From Blastomyces gilchristii SLH14081 (Eukaryota > Ascomycota > Eurotiomycetes > Onygenales > Ajellomycetaceae), in assembly GCF_000003855.2 (NCBI RefSeq), contig NW_003101658.1:1-64000 (forward strand): DNA of 64,000 bases, given 5' to 3'. The notes under the pieces are model-generated. The model had not been told where the DNA came from, searched no databases, and saw only the letters and a program-made list of their open reading frames with translations. This document shows, in pieces, positions 61,401-64,000 of the stretch (positions within the stretch are counted from its first letter, which is position 1; the number at the start of each line of letters is the position of its first letter). The translations under genes and the position numbers were made by a program.

Positions 61401-61527
61401 ACATCAACCACATCAACATCCCCTTCCGCAGCCTCAGCCACAACCGCAACCGCAACTACAACTACAGCCGCAGCCGCCGCAATCGCAATCCCATGAGCGC
61501 ACCCCTCCGCCGCCATACCATGAGTAA
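58455..61527 (+). CDS. RGG-box, coiled-coil nuclear-type protein of unknown function
   Basis: Exons 58455-60056, 60121-60225 and 60301-61527 (2934 nt, 977 residues), introns GTAAGT/CTAG and GTAAGG/TACAG. A further 60-nt in-frame segment (58531-58590, GTGAGT ... GTTAAC ... CCAG) looks like a real intron; spliced, the protein has 957 residues. Layout: basic Ser/Arg-rich N-terminus with several nuclear-localisation-like clusters, a dense RGG/GRGRG box at about 385-425, a predicted helical/coiled-coil block (about 435-570, QLRERQKELDRVFRRV), an acidic segment and a conserved-looking block in exon 3 (RGFNSSFVRDPKGAALYERAAYGWEDF), then a Pro/His/Gln-rich tail from about 671. RGG boxes bind RNA or G-rich DNA and are arginine-methylated; chromatin or RNA work is plausible. 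I do not recognise the family. Confidence 0.82.
58531..58590 (+). other. Probable 60-nt in-frame intron in the RGG-box gene
   Basis: Donor GTGAGT, branch-like GTTAAC 21 bases before the end, acceptor CCAG. Its length is 60 nt, a multiple of three and without stops, so retention would add 20 residues, which are unlike the surrounding Ser/Arg-rich sequence. Confidence 0.6.
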
Positions 61528-62506
61528 CCGGGGTTTCGAACAGATGTGTGCTGTAACCCCATTTGAACTTGAATATTATCAAGGGTTCATCTTTTTTTTC
61601 CCCCTTCACTGCTGCGCTGTTATGTATGGTACAACTTCCACCGCCGCCATTGTATCGTGCAGCGCAGCGAATGTCTGGTTTTTTTTTTTTTTTTGTCTTT
61701 TACAAAAAATCTTCTTGCAGGGAGTCAGGTCAGAAGAGAAATTATCATAAATCGGGCGCTTCTTTTTATCTATCCATCTCCTTCTTGGCAGCGATTTTCG
61801 GTGCGTGGTTTTTACATACTATTAATAGTACAGTACATACATACATGCATAAGTTCGAACATTTTTTGACCCGATCAACCCACCACATCTTATTTTCCCT
61901 CTTTCTTATTTTACTTCATGATCTACGCATGTATGGATGTAGTCAATTAAGGTCCCTGGGGCCACGGACGTTCACTTGCTGTTTTCTTCCCCCTTTTTTT
62001 TTTAAATCATTATTCTTTACATAGTTACTAATTCCATGGCTTTGTTGAGCTTTTCACTGTATTGTATATATGTATGTAGGTATGTATGTATGTAACTGGG
62101 GTTCTTTTCGGATTGAGCGCGGTTTATTGAATGGTTTTTTTTATGTATTTTATTTTATTTTATTTAATTTTATTTTATTATTATTTTTTGTAGTTACGTG
62201 AGGGCTTCTCATCTAGCCAGCTCATCGATTATGTATAAATTTTATTGACGCTCTCTTACATGGCTCTAGGTGTATAGCTGTGTTTTTTGTATTTGTTTTG
62301 GACAGTTCTCGTGAAGTATGATTTTGTTTCTATGGGTGTATCAAGTGAAAGGAAGTGCGGGTTATTAGTTAACGATAGAAAATGGATCGGTGGATCCCAG
62401 TCTCAAAAAAATAAAAAAAAAAAAAAAAAAAAAAACGAAAAAAAAGAAAGAAAGAAAAAGAAAAAGAAAAAGCCCAAATGCCACGCGCGTCATCGTCCAA
62501 TACAAA
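61528..62506. other. 3' flank between convergent RGG-box gene and helveticin-like pseudogene
   Basis: It is T-rich on + and holds a T run at 61679-61694, TATG repeats at 62065-62092, (TTTTA) at 62145-62190 and an A run at 62405-62435. The frames seen here are simple-sequence products. No gene. Confidence 0.6.
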
Positions 62507-63455
62507 TCAAATCAGTGCATCTTTATAAAACAAACTCGATCTCCGATCCCCTCTCTTCCCAGTCGCAAAGCCCAAGAAGAACCTCACCTCACCAGCCTTC
62601 GTCTTATAAACCCCCATGCCCTCCGGTTCCCGGAAGGGCAGACTCGACCCAGCATTCGTCAGCGTCGGGCCCTGCACGATCTTCCCTGTATTCATATCAA
62701 TACTTGCCACTTGAGAATTCACCTCCCCGTCACTGGCCTCATACGAGGTACCCGTCATGATATACAAGTACGACCCGTGCGCCGCATACCCCTGGAACAC
62801 CTTGGACTTGAACTTATCCAGCACGGGCTGCGGGAAATTCACGAGCGGGTTCGCAAAGTCGCCCCTGGCGGCAGCGTCCAGGTCGAAGGCGGCGATATGC
62901 TTGCCGCCCTTGTGCTGATAGCGGACGACCAGCCGGTTGGCCAGCTGGTCGATGAAGGCCGTGTGCTCGCTCCGTCGCGCCCGCTATGGGCGTGAATTTC
63001 GTCAGCGCGGCGGCCGACGCCGATAAGGTGTTGCCGTGCTTCCATTTGAAGCGCGCCAGCCTCTTGCCGTACCCGTTGCCGTTGGCCTCGACTTCGGTCC
63101 ACAGGTACGTCGCGCCGTCGCGCGTGCCCTGCGCGCCGAAGGTGACACCGTGCCCGAAGCCGTTCAGGTGCATGTAGCCCAGATACTTGCCGGAGAAGTC
63201 GAGCTGGGTTATGCAGAGGTCGCCGGACGTGGCGCCTGTGCCGTCGCGCAGCTAGGCGACGAAGAGGCGCCTATTGATGTTATCGAAGGCGAAGCTTTGC
63301 TGGACGCGGTTCTCGTGGAGGCTTTTGCTGCGGAAGAGGTTGTATGAGGGTTTTGAGAGGTCGAAGCGTTTGCTGCTGGGGATGGCGGCGAGGGCGACGG
63401 TGAGGGTTAAGTAGAGTGCCAGCAGCGCGGCGCGGCCGCCGTTGAAGAGGTGCAT
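62507..63455 (-). pseudogene. Helveticin-J-like secreted beta-propeller protein, broken
   Basis: The - strand starts at 63455 with a signal peptide (hydrophobic stretch ALLALYLTLTVALAA). The rest resembles the helveticin J/TagC-like propeller family, with blocks QQSFAFDNINRRLFVA, GHGVTFGAQ, AFIDQLANRLVVRY, QGYAAHGSYLYIMTGTSY and EPEGMGV. Helveticin J is a Lactobacillus bacteriocin; related secreted proteins occur in bacteria and some fungi, and the activity of fungal members is not established to my knowledge. Two lesions: an in-frame TAG at 63252-63254, and a frameshift from a tandem GAGC duplication at 62965-62972 (read on -). The frames on either side are intact to the stop at 62507. Few other changes, so loss looks recent; sequencing or assembly errors are the alternative. 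GC is higher than in neighbouring genes. Confidence 0.72.
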
Positions 63456-63822
63456 TTTCGAGGTGATATTTATTTATTTTGTAGTTTTTCCCGGTTTAGG
63501 GGTGAGGGGCATCAGAGCGCTTTGGCGCGCGATGTGATATAACTGGGGAGAGGTTATCCGATTCAAGTATTATCGATTCATCGTTCGCTCCCTAGAACGG
63601 ACAAGCGATAACGTTTAAACGAAACAGATTAACGGGGGTTATCTCAAATATATATACATATATTTCTGAGAAATAGGCATCGACCCGCTGTTCTGTTCCA
63701 GATATACGTAGTTTCTTAGCAACACGGGCTCCGGCCTTTAGTTCCCTGCCGATCTGCTCGCATCGGCCCCTGGTTAATCTTAAAATCAATTGGAACGCTG
63801 GTCGCTCCTTTGCAGTATCCCG
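63456..63822. other. Upstream region of the helveticin-like pseudogene
   Basis: Probably its promoter. A short palindromic AT tract ATATATATACATATAT at about 63647-63663. The small frame at 63592-63789 (-) shows no feature and is not called. Confidence 0.4.
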
Positions 63823-64000
63823 TTAGAAGGCTCCGCAAACCCGTATGCGTGGGGCTGGCATAGCTAGCACTCGTCCAGCAGAACGAAGAAGCTCCCCGCT
63901 GATCGCCTGCCAGACTGAGCTAAACCTCGTGTTTTGCAGACTGATGCGCGGCTGGGCTCTGACAAGCCTGCTATCGGCGTCTCGAATTGAGTCGTGCTTA
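63823..64000 (-). other. Possible 3' end of a coding region running off the window
   Basis: On - one frame stays open from the window edge to TAA at 63823-63825 (about 58 codons), with a protein-like mix including SSVWQAISGELLRSAGRV. No start lies inside the window, and no family is recognised. It might be a gene end, a retroelement fragment or chance. Confidence 0.25.

Noticed and set aside
61052..61609. 185-residue Ala/Val/Gly ORF antisense to the RGG-box gene tail
   Set aside because: Reverse reading of the Pro/His/Gln repeats.

Overview
The window reads as a filamentous ascomycete chromosome segment. Gene structure (short GT-AG introns), a complete Set2 methyltransferase, eIF6 and a DUF3431 protein point to Eurotiomycetes. 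The block of mutated Gypsy elements beside a normal-GC gene region resembles Onygenales such as Blastomyces and its relatives; that placement is inference. There are two compartments with a sharp border near 30.4 kb.

Left compartment, 1-30.4 kb: very AT-rich, gene-free and built of nested transposons. It holds the 3' end of a chromodomain Gypsy element (1-1205); a Tad-like LINE, copy 1 (from 3574); a complete Gypsy chromovirus A on + (6481-17364, 272-bp LTRs, target duplication GAAAT); a second LINE inside A (8124-13365, 12-bp target duplication); a complete chromovirus B on - (17608-24231, 320-bp LTRs, target duplication AATAT); and a truncated chromovirus C on - (about 25059-29842). Two 506-bp hAT-like MITEs (10159-10664 and 22861-23366) each have a perfect 8-bp target duplication. 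A tRNA-derived SINE (18579-18946) has a 14-bp target duplication. All large elements carry many stops. Where I counted, C is followed only by A or T, never by C or G, which is not the usual CpA-type RIP. The SINE is almost unmutated and ends like the LINE (TATAAT-GAAG then an AAT run), which suggests a SINE/LINE pair.

Right compartment, 30.4-64 kb: six genes, one pseudogene and long intergenic spacers. In order: an AT-hook protein (-, 31011-32293, 3 exons); set2 (+, 39206-42706, 4 exons, H3K36 methyltransferase); TIF6/eIF6 (-, 44320-45975, 5 exons); a DUF3431 signal-anchored protein (-, 47376-48692, 3 exons); a four-helix membrane protein with a Ser/Pro tail (+, 53178-54377); an RGG-box nuclear-type protein (+, 58455-61527); and a helveticin-J-like secreted beta-propeller gene (-, 62507-63455) broken by one nonsense codon and one 4-bp duplication. 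A 100-N gap (55057-55156) lies between the arms of a diverged inverted repeat that includes the 3' end of the membrane-protein gene.

The genes do not form a pathway. set2 and TIF6 are housekeeping functions (transcription-coupled chromatin marking, 60S ribosome biogenesis). The most novel material is the SINE, the MITE family, their dated insertions and the unusual mutation signature.
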